A stretch of 64,000 nucleotides of DNA from Nocardia amikacinitolerans NBRC 108937 (GCF_001612615.1 NZ_BDAU01000011.1:186001-250000); one strand, 5' to 3'; shown: positions 44,019 to 52,978, counted from the first letter of the stretch. Notes: generated from the sequence alone by a model not told the origin. Program-made: numbers and translations.

Positions 44019-44178
44019 CCGGTCGGGCGGACGGCGGTTCGTGATCAGAGCCGCGATGCGGCGATTCTTTACCCAAAAGACCTGGTAGAAACATGCGTGT
44101 TACGTCGAACGCAGGGTACATTCTCGAGGTCATCTCGGATGTGCGGCCGCGGCCGCACCTGTTGAGTCGGAGGAGCGG

Positions 44179-44874
44179 TTGACGACGGTTGCGTCGGATC
44201 TTGCCGAAGCCGGTCATCGGTTCACGCGCAAGGGGCGTGACACTCGCGTTCGCGTGATCGAGTTACCCGATCTCGGCGACGGAGGCGGCCACATTCTCGT
44301 CTTCGGGGACATCACCGATGGTTGTCTGGTCCGGGTGCATTCGCGCTGCCTCTACGGTGAGGCGCTGCGGTCGGACGACTGCGACTGCGGCCCGGAACTG
44401 GACAAGTCGCTCGACATGATCCAGGACGCCGGGTCCGGCGTATTGGTCTATCTCGAACAGGAAGGCCGCGGAGCCGGTCTGCTCGCCAAGGCTCGCGGGT
44501 ACCTGGAGAGCGAACGATCCGGCGAGGACACCTTCACCAGCTACGAGAAACTGGGCTATCCGCCGGACGCGCGCTCCTACGAGCAGGCGGCGCGCGCGCT
44601 GTTCGACGTGCTGAACCTGCGCAGCGTCCAGCTGCTGACCAACAACCCGGCCAAGATGCACGCGCTGCGCGAGGCCGGTCTCGCGGTGCAGGTGGTGCCG
44701 CTGGTGACCGAGGCGCTGAGCCAACGCGCCATCGACTATCTCGACGCCAAACGCCGCAGGCGCAGGCACTGGATTCCCAACGGCGAAGCGCCGTGGTCGG
44801 CCGAGCAGACCATCCTGCCCAGGTCGGAGGCCGCCGAGCCGCCACGCGAAAGCGCGCCGCCGGTTCTGGTCTAG
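44179..44874 (+). CDS. Divergent GTP cyclohydrolase II-like protein, copy 1
   Basis: 231 residues from TTG 44179, supported by GGAGGAG 4 bases upstream. The zinc site of RibA is intact: C57, C68, C70 in HSRCLYGEALRSDDCDCGPE. RLLTNNP is kept as QLLTNNPAKM. Near the substrate site, YxRQEGRGIGL of riboflavin enzymes is YLEQEGRGAGL, and the ANxxLGF region reads SYEKLGY. The basic C-terminus (KRRRRRHWI) is followed by an acidic/Pro tail. It may open the ring of GTP or a related nucleotide, but probably not for riboflavin, since no rib genes are near. Its paralogue follows 97 bases downstream. Confidence 0.8.
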   Translation: MTTVASDLAEAGHRFTRKGRDTRVRVIELPDLGDGGGHILVFGDITDGCLVRVHSRCLYGEALRSDDCDCGPELDKSLDMIQDAGSGVLVYLEQEGRGAGLLAKARGYLESERSGEDTFTSYEKLGYPPDARSYEQAARALFDVLNLRSVQLLTNNPAKMHALREAGLAVQVVPLVTEALSQRAIDYLDAKRRRRRHWIPNGEAPWSAEQTILPRSEAAEPPRESAPPVLV

Positions 44875-44901
44875 GCCCTGCTGCGATGCCCGGCCTGCGG
44901 C

Positions 44902-44907
44902 TACCAT
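44902..44907 (+). promoter_or_regulatory. Possible -10 element of the second GTP cyclohydrolase-like gene
   Basis: TACCAT within GGCTACCAT, 65 bases before ATG 44972. The same nine bases recur at 45692-45700, before the acyl-CoA ligase gene. TANNNT is the actinobacterial -10 pattern; no clear -35 is seen. Confidence 0.3.
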
Positions 44908-44971
44908 AGATGGATTGTGCGACTGGGGATTCCGCAGTTCGCCGAACCGCTGCAGCGTGCATCGGAGGGGC

Positions 44972-45667
44972 ATGGACCAAGCGGCATTCCATCTCCGCGA
45001 GACCGGGCATCGTCTGACTCGCAAGGGGCGCGAACTCCGCGTTCGAGTCATGGCGATACCCGGCGCCGAGGACGGCGGGCACGCCATGATCTTCGGTCCG
45101 ATCGCCGATGGCTGCCTGGTGCGCATCCATTCGCGCTGCCTGTACGGCGACGCGCTGCGCTCCGACGATTGCGATTGCGGGCCCGAACTCGATCTGTCGA
45201 TGGACATGATCCAGGACGCCGGGTGCGGGGTGCTCGTTTATCTCGAACAGGAGGGCCGCGGCGCCGGATTGGTCGACAAGGCACGGGGATTGCGCACCAG
45301 CGAGGTGTTCGGCCTGGACACCTTCGACAGCTACGAGCGGCTCGGACTCTGCGCCGACACCCGTTCCTACGAGAACGCGGCCAACGCGCTGCTGCATCTC
45401 GGTCTGCGATCGGTGCGGCTGCTGACCAACAACCCGGACAAGGTGCGCGCGCTGACCGATCTCGGCATCGCGGTCACGGTGGTGCCGTTGGTGACTCGGC
45501 CGCGCAGCGAACGCGCCCGCCGGTATTTGGAAGCCAAGCGACGCAGGCGCGGTCACACGATCCCGGACGAGAGCGCGTCCTGGCAGGCGCTCGGCAGTGC
45601 GGTGTGGCGATCGCGGTGGCGCGGGTCCGCGCCGGGTTGTTGGTGGCGTCGGTTGCTCGCGCTGTAA
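44972..45667 (+). CDS. Divergent GTP cyclohydrolase II-like protein, copy 2
   Basis: 231 residues, the same length as copy 1, from ATG 44972 with GGAGGGG upstream. Zinc ligands are C56, C67 and C69 in HSRCLYGDALRSDDCDCGPE. The altered segment YLEQEGRGAGL is shared with copy 1, as is SYERLGL in place of ANxxLGF. RLLTNNPDKVRAL is present. The C-terminus is basic (AKRRRRGHTI) and ends in a Trp/Arg-rich tail (WRSRWRGSAPGCWWRRLLAL) that could touch membranes. The two copies may form a heterodimer. Role inferred as nucleotide processing linked to the PfkB-like protein. Confidence 0.8.
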   Translation: MDQAAFHLRETGHRLTRKGRELRVRVMAIPGAEDGGHAMIFGPIADGCLVRIHSRCLYGDALRSDDCDCGPELDLSMDMIQDAGCGVLVYLEQEGRGAGLVDKARGLRTSEVFGLDTFDSYERLGLCADTRSYENAANALLHLGLRSVRLLTNNPDKVRALTDLGIAVTVVPLVTRPRSERARRYLEAKRRRRGHTIPDESASWQALGSAVWRSRWRGSAPGCWWRRLLAL

Positions 45668-45694
45668 AGGCCGTCACTTTTGCCCGGGTCTGGC

Positions 45695-45700
45695 TACCAT
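45695..45700 (+). promoter_or_regulatory. Possible -10 element of the acyl-CoA ligase gene
   Basis: TACCAT in GGCTACCAT, the same 9-base string as before copy 2 of the cyclohydrolase-like gene, 130 bases before ATG 45830. It suggests the acyl-CoA ligase has its own, similarly controlled start. The intergenic stretch 45668-45829 holds nothing else clear. Confidence 0.3.
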
Positions 45701-45829
45701 GAGTGAGCCGCGCCACTCGTTGACGCCACATCCGGCGAGAAGATGACATAGAGTCTGGCGCATTGCGTCAGCGGTTGGCGCCGAGCGCATCGGGTCGGTT
45801 CACCGACAGGATCATCGGGAACAGGGAAA

Positions 45830-47662
45830 ATGAGCACTACAGAAATCGGTTTCGCACACGAATCAGGCAAGACGGTCTACACCGTTCCCGAGGCGTTCCA
45901 GGAGACCATCAAGCTGCGGCCGGAAGCGGTCGCGTTGCGCACGGTCGGCGGGACGACGGAGATCAGCTGGCGGGAGTACGGCCGACGGGTCGAATCGATC
46001 GCGGCAGGCCTCGCGGCACTCGGCGTGAGCCGCGGCGACACCGTCGGGATCATGCTCACCAACCGGCCCGAATTCAACCTCGTGGACACGGCCGCCCTGC
46101 ACCTGGGCGCGACACCGTTCTCGATCTACAACACCAGCTCCCCCGAACAGATCACCCATCTGTTCACCAATGCCGAGAACAAGGTCGTCGTCACCGAACG
46201 CGCGTTCCTCGACACGATCGACGCCGCGGGCGTCGAACTCGCGCACACCGTCGTCGTGGACGGCCCGGCCACCGGCGCGATCACCCTGGAGGAGGTCGAG
46301 GCCAACCCGGCCGCCGACTTCGATTTCGCCGCCGCCTGGCAGGCCGTGGAGCCGGGCGATCTGGCCACCCTGATCTACACCTCGGGCACCACCGGCCCGT
46401 CCAAGGGCGTGGAGATCACCCACCGCAACGTGCTCGCCCAGATCATCGCGCTGGTCAACGGCGCGCTGCCGGTGGGCTACGACGACCGCGCCATCTCCTA
46501 CCTGCCCGCGGCGCACGTCGCGGACCGCATTTCCGGGCACGCCATCAGCCTGCTGACCGGCATCCTCATCACCTGCGTTCCGGATCCGCGCGAGATCGCC
46601 GCGGCGCTGCCCGACGCCCGCCCGACCGTCTTCTTCGGCGTTCCCCGGGTGTGGCAGAAGATCAAGGCGGGCATCGACGGCAAGCTGGCCACCGAACCGA
46701 GCCCGGTCAAGCGGTCCCTCGCGACCTGGGCCATCGGCACCGGTGTCGCCGCCGCGCGCGCCGACCTCGCGGGCAAGAGCCGCGGCCCGGTGCTCGGGTT
46801 GCAGTACAAGATCGCCGACGCGCTGGTGCTGTCGAAGCTGCGCCACGCGCTCGGCTTGGACAACCTGAAGGTCGCCGCCTCGGGCGCGGCCGCCATCCCG
46901 CCGGAGACCCTGGAGTACTTCCTCGGCCTCGGCTTCACCGTCACCGAGGTGTGGGGCATGTCGGAGACCACCGGCGTCGCGACCTACACCGAGCTGGACA
47001 AGCCGCGCCCCGGTTCGGTCGGTCGCGCGGTGGACGGGCTCGAGCTGCGCCTCGGCGAGGACGGCGAGCTGCTGGTGCGCGGTCCGATCGTCACGCCGGG
47101 CTACCGCAAGCAGCCCGACAAGACCAAGGAGGCGCTCGACTCCGACGGCTGGCTGTCCACCGGCGACGTGGCGACCATCGACGCCGACGGCTACGTGCGG
47201 ATCGTGGACCGCAAGAAAGAGCTCATCATCAACGAGGCGGGCAAGAACATCTCGCCGACCAACATCGAGAACGCGGTGAAGGCGGCGTCCTCGCTGGTGG
47301 GTCAGGTGGTGGCGATCGGCGAGGCCAAGCCCTACATCTCCGCGCTGATCGTGCTCGACCCCGATACCGCCGCCATCCGCGCCAAGGAGATCGGCGCGCC
47401 CGCCGAGGATCTCGCCGCGCTGGCCACCCGCAAGGAGATCGTCGACGAGGTGCTCGCCGCGGTCGAGGCCGGTAACCGCAAGCTCTCGCGCGTCGAGCAG
47501 ATCAAGCGCTTCACCATCGTCGGCAAGCCGTGGGAGCCGGGCGGCGACGAGCTGACCCCGACCATGAAGCTCAAGCGCAACCCGATCGCGGCGAAGTACG
47601 CCGAGGAGATCGCCACGCTGTATGTCACCCCGCTGCCCGAGACGGTCGTCAACGTCTCCTGA
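45830..47662 (+). CDS. Long-chain acyl-CoA ligase (AMP-forming), FadD15-like
   Basis: 610 residues from ATG 45830. Same family and length as the ligase at 19929. ANL motifs: YTSGTTGPSKGVEITHRN, FGVPRVWQKIKAGI, VTEVWGMSETTGVATYTEL, DGWLSTGDVATIDADGYVRI, and RKKELIINEAGKNISPTNIE. It makes acyl-CoA from fatty acid, CoA and ATP. In the gene order it separates the PfkB/cyclohydrolase module from the conserved PEBP-M20 pair. A strong hairpin terminator lies 18 bases past its stop. Confidence 0.88.
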   Translation: MSTTEIGFAHESGKTVYTVPEAFQETIKLRPEAVALRTVGGTTEISWREYGRRVESIAAGLAALGVSRGDTVGIMLTNRPEFNLVDTAALHLGATPFSIYNTSSPEQITHLFTNAENKVVVTERAFLDTIDAAGVELAHTVVVDGPATGAITLEEVEANPAADFDFAAAWQAVEPGDLATLIYTSGTTGPSKGVEITHRNVLAQIIALVNGALPVGYDDRAISYLPAAHVADRISGHAISLLTGILITCVPDPREIAAALPDARPTVFFGVPRVWQKIKAGIDGKLATEPSPVKRSLATWAIGTGVAAARADLAGKSRGPVLGLQYKIADALVLSKLRHALGLDNLKVAASGAAAIPPETLEYFLGLGFTVTEVWGMSETTGVATYTELDKPRPGSVGRAVDGLELRLGEDGELLVRGPIVTPGYRKQPDKTKEALDSDGWLSTGDVATIDADGYVRIVDRKKELIINEAGKNISPTNIENAVKAASSLVGQVVAIGEAKPYISALIVLDPDTAAIRAKEIGAPAEDLAALATRKEIVDEVLAAVEAGNRKLSRVEQIKRFTIVGKPWEPGGDELTPTMKLKRNPIAAKYAEEIATLYVTPLPETVVNVS

Positions 47663-47679
47663 GTCGTGCTGGAAGAACT

Positions 47680-47716
47680 GTGGCCCCGAGCGGAAAGCTC
47701 GGGGCCACGGTCGTTT
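47680..47716. terminator. Bidirectional rho-independent terminator
   Basis: Perfect 12-base stem GTGGCCCCGAGC / GCTCGGGGCCAC with loop GGAAA (47680-47708), followed by TCGTTTT on the plus strand. It separates the convergent acyl-CoA ligase (stop 47662) and PEBP (stop 47727) genes and probably ends both transcripts. Confidence 0.85.
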
Positions 47717-47726
47717 TCGCGCCGGA

Positions 47727-48251
47727 CTACTGCTCGTAGGTGCCGATCAGGGTGGCGCGGGCCAGGGTGTGCGAGAACAGGTTGAAGCCCAGGAAGGCGG
47801 GCGACGCGTCGGCCGGGACGCCGAGGCTCTCCACGTCCACCGCGTGCACCACGATGAAGTAGCGGTGCGGGCCGTGGCCGGGCGGCGGTGCGGCGCCGAC
47901 GAATCCGGCGAAGCCACCGTCGTTGCGCAGGGTCACCGCGCCCGCGGGCAGCGAACCGCCCTCGCTGCCCGCGCCGCTGGGCAGCGAGGTGACCGACGCG
48001 GGGATGTCGGCGACGGCCCAATGCCAGAAGCCCGAGGCCGTCGGAGCGTCGGGGTCGTAGACGGTGACGGCGAAACTCTTGGTCTCGGCCGGGAATCCGG
48101 ACCAGGACAGCTGCGGGGAGATGTCCTTGCCCCCGGCGCCGAACACGCCGCTGACCTGATCGTTGCCGAGCGGGCTTCGGTCGGTGACGTCCTCGGAGGT
48201 GAGGGTGAACTCGGGGACCTGCGGTAGTGCGTCGTACGGGTTGTAGGTCAT
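47727..48251 (-). CDS. YbhB/YbcL (PEBP) family protein
   Basis: 174 residues from ATG 48251 ([15 protein letters not shown]). The phosphatidylethanolamine-binding-protein fold shows the ligand-site segments [20 protein letters not shown] and [16 protein letters not shown] [18 protein letters not shown]. No signal peptide. The ligand in bacteria is not settled. From memory it corresponds to Rv2140c (TB18.6), which also lies between pyrD and an M20 peptidase gene. It starts 31 bases after the M20 peptidase stop on the same strand. Confidence 0.85.
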   Translation of the reverse strand: MTYNPYDALPQVPEFTLTSEDVTDRSPLGNDQVSGVFGAGGKDISPQLSWSGFPAETKSFAVTVYDPDAPTASGFWHWAVADIPASVTSLPSGAGSEGGSLPAGAVTLRNDGGFAGFVGAAPPPGHGPHRYFIVVHAVDVESLGVPADASPAFLGFNLFSHTLARATLIGTYEQ

Positions 48252-48282
48252 GGTTCCTCTTTTCGGAGCCGTGGTGTGCGGA

Positions 48283-49644
48283 TCAGCTGTGCAACAGGAA
48301 GTGTTCCAGTACGCGGGTGCCGAACTCGAGGGCGTCCACCGGAACACGTTCGTCCACGCCGTGGAACAGGGCGCTGAAGTCCAGTTCCGGCGGCAGCCGC
48401 AGCGGTGCGAAACCGAAACAGCGAATTCCCAGGCGGGCGAAGGCTTTCGCGTCCGTGCCGCCGGACAGCATGTAGGGCACCGTGCGGCCCTGCGGGTCGT
48501 TGGCCAGGATCGCGTCGTTCATAGCGTCGACCAAGTGCCCGTCGAAAGTGGTCTCGTAGGAGTCGAGTTTGGTGATCCACTCGCGTTCGACATCGGGGCC
48601 GATCAGCTCGTCCACCTCGCGTTCGAAGGCGGCTTGGCGGCCCGGCACCACCCGGCAGTCCACCACCGCCTCCGCGGTCTGCGGAATGACGTTGGCCTTG
48701 TAACCGGCCTGCAGCATGGTGGGATTGGCGGTGTCGCGCAGGGTCGCGCCGATGATGCGGGAGATGGTGCCCAGCTTGGCTAGTTGTCCCTCGATGTCCG
48801 GGCTCTCCGGGTCGAAGGGGATGCCGGTCTCCTCCGAGACCGCGGCGAGGAACTCGGTCACCGAATCCGAAAGCACTAGCGGGAAGGTGTGTTTGCCGAG
48901 GCGAGCCACCGCGTCGGCCAGGATGGTGACCGCGTTGTCCTCGTGCAGGAACGAGCCGTGTCCGGCGCGGGCCTTGGCGCGCAGGCGCGTCCAGCCCAGC
49001 CCCTTCTCGGCGGTCTCGACCAGGTAGAGCCTGCGCTCACCGCCGTCGCGGCGCGGCACCGTCAGCGAGAAGCCGCCGACCTCCCCCACCGCCTCGGTGA
49101 CGCCGTCGAACAGGTCGGGGCGGTTGTCCACCAACCAGTGCGAGCCCCACTTGCCGCCGTTCTCCTCGTCGGCGAGGAAGGCGAAGACGATGTCGCGCGG
49201 CGGCACCGTGCCGTCGACCTTGAACTGGCGGGCCACTGCCAGCATCATGCCGACCATGTCCTTCATGTCGATGGCGCCGCGACCCCAGACGTAGCCGTCG
49301 CGCACCGCGCCGGAGAACGGGTGCACGCTCCAGTCCGACGCCTCGGCGGGCACCACGTCCAGATGCCCGTGCATCAGCAGCGCGCCCCTGCTGGAATCGG
49401 CGCCCTTCAGCCGCGCGAAGACGTTGCCGCGGCACGGCGCACCGGATTCCACGTACTCGGTGGTGTATCCGACCTGGTGCAGTTGATCGGCCACCCACTG
49501 GGCGCATTCGCGCTCACCCTTCGTGGTGGCCAGATCGCCGGTGTTCGAGGTGTCGAACCTGATCAGGCGACTGACCAACTCGACGACCTCGTCCACCGCG
49601 CGAGATCTGCTGTTCGGACCGGAGCCTTCGTCGTTGACGGACAC
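48283..49644 (-). CDS. M20 family metallopeptidase
   Basis: 453 residues from GTG 49644 with AAAGGGG upstream. Two-metal aminoacylase/carboxypeptidase fold: [17 protein letters not shown] (first metal ligand and the following Asp), [15 protein letters not shown] (bridging Asp), [19 protein letters not shown] (general-base Glu and metal Glu) and the final [16 protein letters not shown] histidine. The dimerisation domain lies at about residues 215-335. It hydrolyses an N-acyl amino acid or dipeptide, probably in the cytoplasm. From memory the M. tuberculosis counterpart is Rv2141c. Confidence 0.87.
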   Translation of the reverse strand: MSVNDEGSGPNSRSRAVDEVVELVSRLIRFDTSNTGDLATTKGERECAQWVADQLHQVGYTTEYVESGAPCRGNVFARLKGADSSRGALLMHGHLDVVPAEASDWSVHPFSGAVRDGYVWGRGAIDMKDMVGMMLAVARQFKVDGTVPPRDIVFAFLADEENGGKWGSHWLVDNRPDLFDGVTEAVGEVGGFSLTVPRRDGGERRLYLVETAEKGLGWTRLRAKARAGHGSFLHEDNAVTILADAVARLGKHTFPLVLSDSVTEFLAAVSEETGIPFDPESPDIEGQLAKLGTISRIIGATLRDTANPTMLQAGYKANVIPQTAEAVVDCRVVPGRQAAFEREVDELIGPDVEREWITKLDSYETTFDGHLVDAMNDAILANDPQGRTVPYMLSGGTDAKAFARLGIRCFGFAPLRLPPELDFSALFHGVDERVPVDALEFGTRVLEHFLLHS

Positions 49645-49826
49645 GTCCCCTTTCCTACCACTCGTCGCCGGTGCCGCGCTTCGCCCCCGCGCCGCGAGTC
49701 CGTGCGCGACGCGGCGTGGCGTGCGCGATCGCGGCGCCTCGGGTTAGCGATCAGCGTGCGGCAAACCCGTGCCCGCCGGGGCCGAAACCCGCTGTCGGCG
49801 GGTGGAACCGCCGCGGACGGCCGACA

Positions 49827-49854
49827 GGAACGGGCGGATTCGACCCACTACACT
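49827..49854 (+). promoter_or_regulatory. Possible promoter of the CD225/DUF2752 genes
   Basis: GGAAC at 49827-49831 and TACACT at 49849-49854, 17 bases apart, in the 317-base gap 49645-49961 between the divergent M20 peptidase and CD225 genes. GGAAC is an ECF-type -35; TACACT fits the general -10. No other feature stands out in this stretch. Confidence 0.3.
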
Positions 49855-49961
49855 GCCGGAGACCTGGTCGACAGACTGTCAAGGTCGTTCGGGGGGCGCG
49901 CTCGGAGTTCCACCGAAATCAGGCCCGCGCTCGCCGAGCGTCGACGACAAGTGAGGAATTG

Positions 49962-50468
49962 ATGACGTACCCCCCGCCCCAGCCCGGCTTCGACCCGTAC
50001 AAGCAGTCCGACCCGTACGCCCAGCAGCAGCCGCAACCGGCGAGCGACCCCTACGCGCAGCAGCCCGGCTACCCTGCCGCGCCGGGGTATCCCGGAGCTC
50101 CGGGTTACCCTGCCGCGCCCGGCTACCCCGCGGCGCCGGGTTATCCGGCCGCCGGCGGCTATCCGCCCGCCCCGGGCTACCCGGCCGCTCCCGGTTACGG
50201 CCCCGGCTACAACCCGGGAACGCCGCCGGAGAACAACATGGTGTGGGCGATCCTGGCGACCGTGTTCTGCTGCCTCCCGTTCGGCATCGTCGCGATCATG
50301 AAGGCGGCCAACGTCAACAGCCTGTGGGCGCAGGGGCAGGCCGCCGAGGCCTACCGTGCCGCCGAGGACGCCAAGAAGTGGACGATGATCTCCGCGGTGT
50401 GCGGCGTGATCGTCTTCGTGATCGCCCTCGTCGCCAACATCGCGCTCATCGGAGCCTCCGGGGTGTGA
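49962..50468 (+). CDS. CD225/dispanin-like membrane protein with Pro/Tyr/Gly repeats
   Basis: 168 residues from ATG 49962. Residues 1-90 are a disordered N-terminus built from repeats of GYPAAP type (PGYPAAPGYPGAPGYPAAPG), encoded by repeated DNA. The C-terminal half has two membrane segments around residues 93-112 (MVWAILATVFCCLPFGIVAI) and ~143-165, joined by NVNSLWAQGQAAEAYRAAED, the CD225/dispanin pattern. It probably sits in the plasma membrane. Function unknown. Its stop overlaps the next start (GTGA). Confidence 0.75.
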   Translation: MTYPPPQPGFDPYKQSDPYAQQQPQPASDPYAQQPGYPAAPGYPGAPGYPAAPGYPAAPGYPAAGGYPPAPGYPAAPGYGPGYNPGTPPENNMVWAILATVFCCLPFGIVAIMKAANVNSLWAQGQAAEAYRAAEDAKKWTMISAVCGVIVFVIALVANIALIGASGV

Positions 50469-50887
50469 GCACGCCGGTCTCCGTCTCGCACCGGCTGGCC
50501 GCGCCCGTCGCGGTCGCCGGTGCGGGCGCACTGGTCTGTGCCGCCGTGCTGTGGGCCGATCCCACCACGCCAGGCGGTGTCATCCCGGTTTGTCCGTCCA
50601 AGGCGCTGTTCGGCATCAACTGTCCCGGCTGCGGCAGTTCCCGCATGCTGTATTCGCTGCTGCACGGCGATCTGCCCGCGGCGCTGCACTACAACGCCCT
50701 CGGCCTGCTCGCGTTGCTCGCGCTGGTCGGCACGTTCGTCTTCTGGACGCGCGACCGTGTCCGCGGCCGCGACTCGGTGCGCTGGTATCAGTACCGCACC
50801 GCCCCGCACATCACCCTCGCCTTGGTGCTCGGCTGGCTGGTGCTGCGCAATATCCCGGTCGCGCCCTTCACCGGTCTGCGCGTCTGA
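50465..50887 (+). CDS. DUF2752 family membrane protein
   Basis: 140 residues from GTG 50465, overlapping the stop of the CD225-like gene by 4 bases. The family signature is CPSKALFGINCPGCGSSRML followed by LLHGDLPAALHYNALGLLAL, with three hydrophobic segments in all. The CPGCG cysteines could bind metal or be redox-active. Function unknown. The coupling with a CD225-like gene is common in actinomycetes. Confidence 0.8.
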   Translation: MSTPVSVSHRLAAPVAVAGAGALVCAAVLWADPTTPGGVIPVCPSKALFGINCPGCGSSRMLYSLLHGDLPAALHYNALGLLALLALVGTFVFWTRDRVRGRDSVRWYQYRTAPHITLALVLGWLVLRNIPVAPFTGLRV

Positions 50888-50889
50888 GT

Positions 50890-51935
50890 TCAGGTGCGCG
50901 GTGTCGCCGTCATCGGCACCGGTCCGTCCGGCCCGCCGGTGAACGACAGCGCCCGCCGGATCGGTTCCTCGGTCGCCAGGTCCAGATCCATGCGCTGCGC
51001 CAGAACCGCGAGTGACAGCACCATTTCCATCGTCGCGAAGTTCTGCGCGATGCAGATGCGTTTGCCCGCACTGAAGGCCAGCGATCCGTGCCTGCGTTCG
51101 GTGGTCAGGTTCTCCGGCAGGTGCCGCGACGGGTCGAAGCGCTCGGGGTCGGGCCAGACCGACGCGTTGTGGTGCACGCCGTGCAGGCTGATCACCACCG
51201 TTGTGCCCGGCTCGATCCGATAACCGGCCAGCACGTCCGGTCCCTTGGCGACCCGGGTCAGGCCGATGATCGGCGGGTACAGCCGCATCGATTCGGCGAG
51301 AACGGCTTTGGTCCACACCAGCTTGTCCACATCGGCGGCCTCGGGCGTGCGCTCGCCGAGTACGGCGCGCAGTTCCTCGCGCATTCTGTCGCGGACCTCG
51401 GGATGCTCGGCGAGTAGTTTCCAGGTCCAGGTCAGCGCGGTCGCCGAGGTCTCCATCCCGGCGCCGATGAAGGTCATCAGCTCGTCGTGGATCTCGGTGT
51501 CGCTGTATGCGTGTCCGGTTTCCGGGTCGCGCGCCTGCATCAGCAGGCCGAGCAGATTGTCCTTGCGCGCGATGCGGCCGCCGCGGTGATCGGCGACGAG
51601 GGTGTCCACCGCCCGCTCGATTCGGCGTAGCTCGAGCATGATGTGCGGTGCGGTCAGCCAGGTCAGATAACGCATGGCGCGGAGGGGAATGCGTGAACCG
51701 GCGCGCCGCTCCTCGGGTGTCGTGCACCGGACAACAAACGTCGACAGCGCGCGCAGCGGCCTGCTGATGTTGGTGGCGAAGCCGACGCCGAAGAACTTCA
51801 GCAGGTTCGTCAGCCGGATCTGGGAGATGGGGCCGGACAGGTCGGTGCCGAACATGGTGCGCGCCACGATGTCCAGGGTCAGCCGGTTCATCTCGGTGCC
51901 GATGTTCGTCAGCCACAACAACTTTGACGACGCCG
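50890..51935 (-). pseudogene. 5'-truncated cytochrome P450
   Basis: A P450 sequence of ~345 residues, from helix D/E (IGTEMNRLTLDIVARTMFG) to the end. The I-helix is ELMTFIGAGMETSATALTW, the ExxR motif ESMRLYPP and the haem loop FSAGKRICIAQNFA, where the usual Gly after the Cys pair is Ala. The first ~110 residues of a normal P450 are missing. In the P450 frame a TAG stands at about 51943, just where the similarity ends, and the sequence beyond is unrelated. No good start or ribosome-binding site exists. It is probably a broken gene at the edge of an inserted segment. Confidence 0.7.
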
Positions 51936-52141
51936 CCTATCCCTGTCCGGCGTGGGCTGACGACCGATCCGGGAGCGGTGGTCCCCATAAGCCGCGATTG
52001 CCAACCGCGTTGGATCGACATGACCGATTCGTTTCGCATCGATCTAGAAGGCATTGTCCGACAACGTTTCTCGGCTGGCACGGCGAAGCCGACGACGGGC
52101 TGCGTAGATCACGCCGCCGGTGAGCCAATCGTCGACCACAG

Positions 52142-52933
52142 TCAGCGGTAAGGGCGTGCACGCGGGGCAGGCGGTCGAGCAGATTCCCCGCCGGGGTGCC
52201 TGATGCTTTCGACCCCCAGCGTCCGCTGGAGTTCGAAGGCTTGGCGAACGGCGTCGTCGTCCAGACAGGCGTCGGCGTGCGCTGCGATGATCCTTGCGAG
52301 CTCCGCCGGGGCCTCTTGGGCGACGAGGTGGCCGGCTGAGGCGACTCGAATTGTCGTGACTCGTCGGTTTGCCGCGTGGAGACGATGTATGTCGGCGTCC
52401 TCGAGCGGAGAGCAGCCACCACGCACGAGCAGGATGGGAAGATCCAGCGCGCCGATCGTGGCGAGCAAGTCGGGCCCGGCCGCAAGGATGTCTTCGGTGA
52501 GATCGACGAAGCGATTGCCGAGCTCCTGTTGGCGAAGCCAGGTCCGCACCCGACGCGGGTCTGGGTCGGGAACGACGTCCACGAGCACCAGGCCGACGAC
52601 CTGTGACCGCGTCGCAGGTTCAGCGAGCGCTGCGATGGCGGCAAAGCCGCCGAGGGATGCTCCTACGACCACGACGGGTGGCGAATCACGACGAATCAGC
52701 TCGGTGACGTCGTTGGCGATGGGCCGAAGCATGGTCGCTGTGCCAGAACTGTCGCCATGACCGCGGAGGTCGACTGCCACCGCGCGGTAACCACGCTCGT
52801 CGAGTCGCTCCGCGACAGGCGCCCATACACCGCGATGCTCTCCGCCCGCGTGGAGCAATAGAACGGTGGGCCCGTTGCCCGTGACGGTGGCGCGCAACGT
52901 GACGTCATCGAGAGCGATGTCTGTGTGTGTCAT
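52142..52933 (-). CDS. Alpha/beta hydrolase
   Basis: 263 residues from ATG 52933 with AAAGGGG upstream. Alpha/beta hydrolase core: LLLHAGGEHRGVWAPVAERL (oxyanion region), AVDLRGHGDSSG, the serine elbow VVVGASLGGFAAIAAL, the acid in ILLVRGGCSPLEDADI and the histidine in VASAGHLVAQEAPAE. The C-terminal ~35 residues are Pro/Arg rich and poorly conserved-looking, possibly altered by the junction at its 3' end. It is divergent from its probable repressor, with two operators between them. Codon use is less GC-biased than the neighbours. Confidence 0.8.
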   Translation of the reverse strand: MTHTDIALDDVTLRATVTGNGPTVLLLHAGGEHRGVWAPVAERLDERGYRAVAVDLRGHGDSSGTATMLRPIANDVTELIRRDSPPVVVVGASLGGFAAIAALAEPATRSQVVGLVLVDVVPDPDPRRVRTWLRQQELGNRFVDLTEDILAAGPDLLATIGALDLPILLVRGGCSPLEDADIHRLHAANRRVTTIRVASAGHLVAQEAPAELARIIAAHADACLDDDAVRQAFELQRTLGVESIRHPGGESARPPAPRARPYR

Positions 52934-52945
52934 CCCGGCCCCTTT

Positions 52946-52963
52946 ACCTTGGGATATCAAGGT
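52946..52963. promoter_or_regulatory. TetR operator 1 (hydrolase side)
   Basis: ACCTTG-GGATAT-CAAGGT, perfect 6-base arms. The second copy is 33 bases further on, about three helical turns. It lies 13 bases before the hydrolase start. Confidence 0.6.
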
Positions 52964-52978
52964 GACGCTAGTCCTGCT

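Noticed and set aside
49962..50220. Short regular DNA repeats, considered as a CRISPR array
   Set aside because: They encode the GYPAAP-type protein repeats in frame and lack spacers; no cas genes are present.
51924..52151. 75-residue plus-strand frame between the P450 and the hydrolase
   Set aside because: No homologue, no ribosome-binding site, and it spans a recombination junction.
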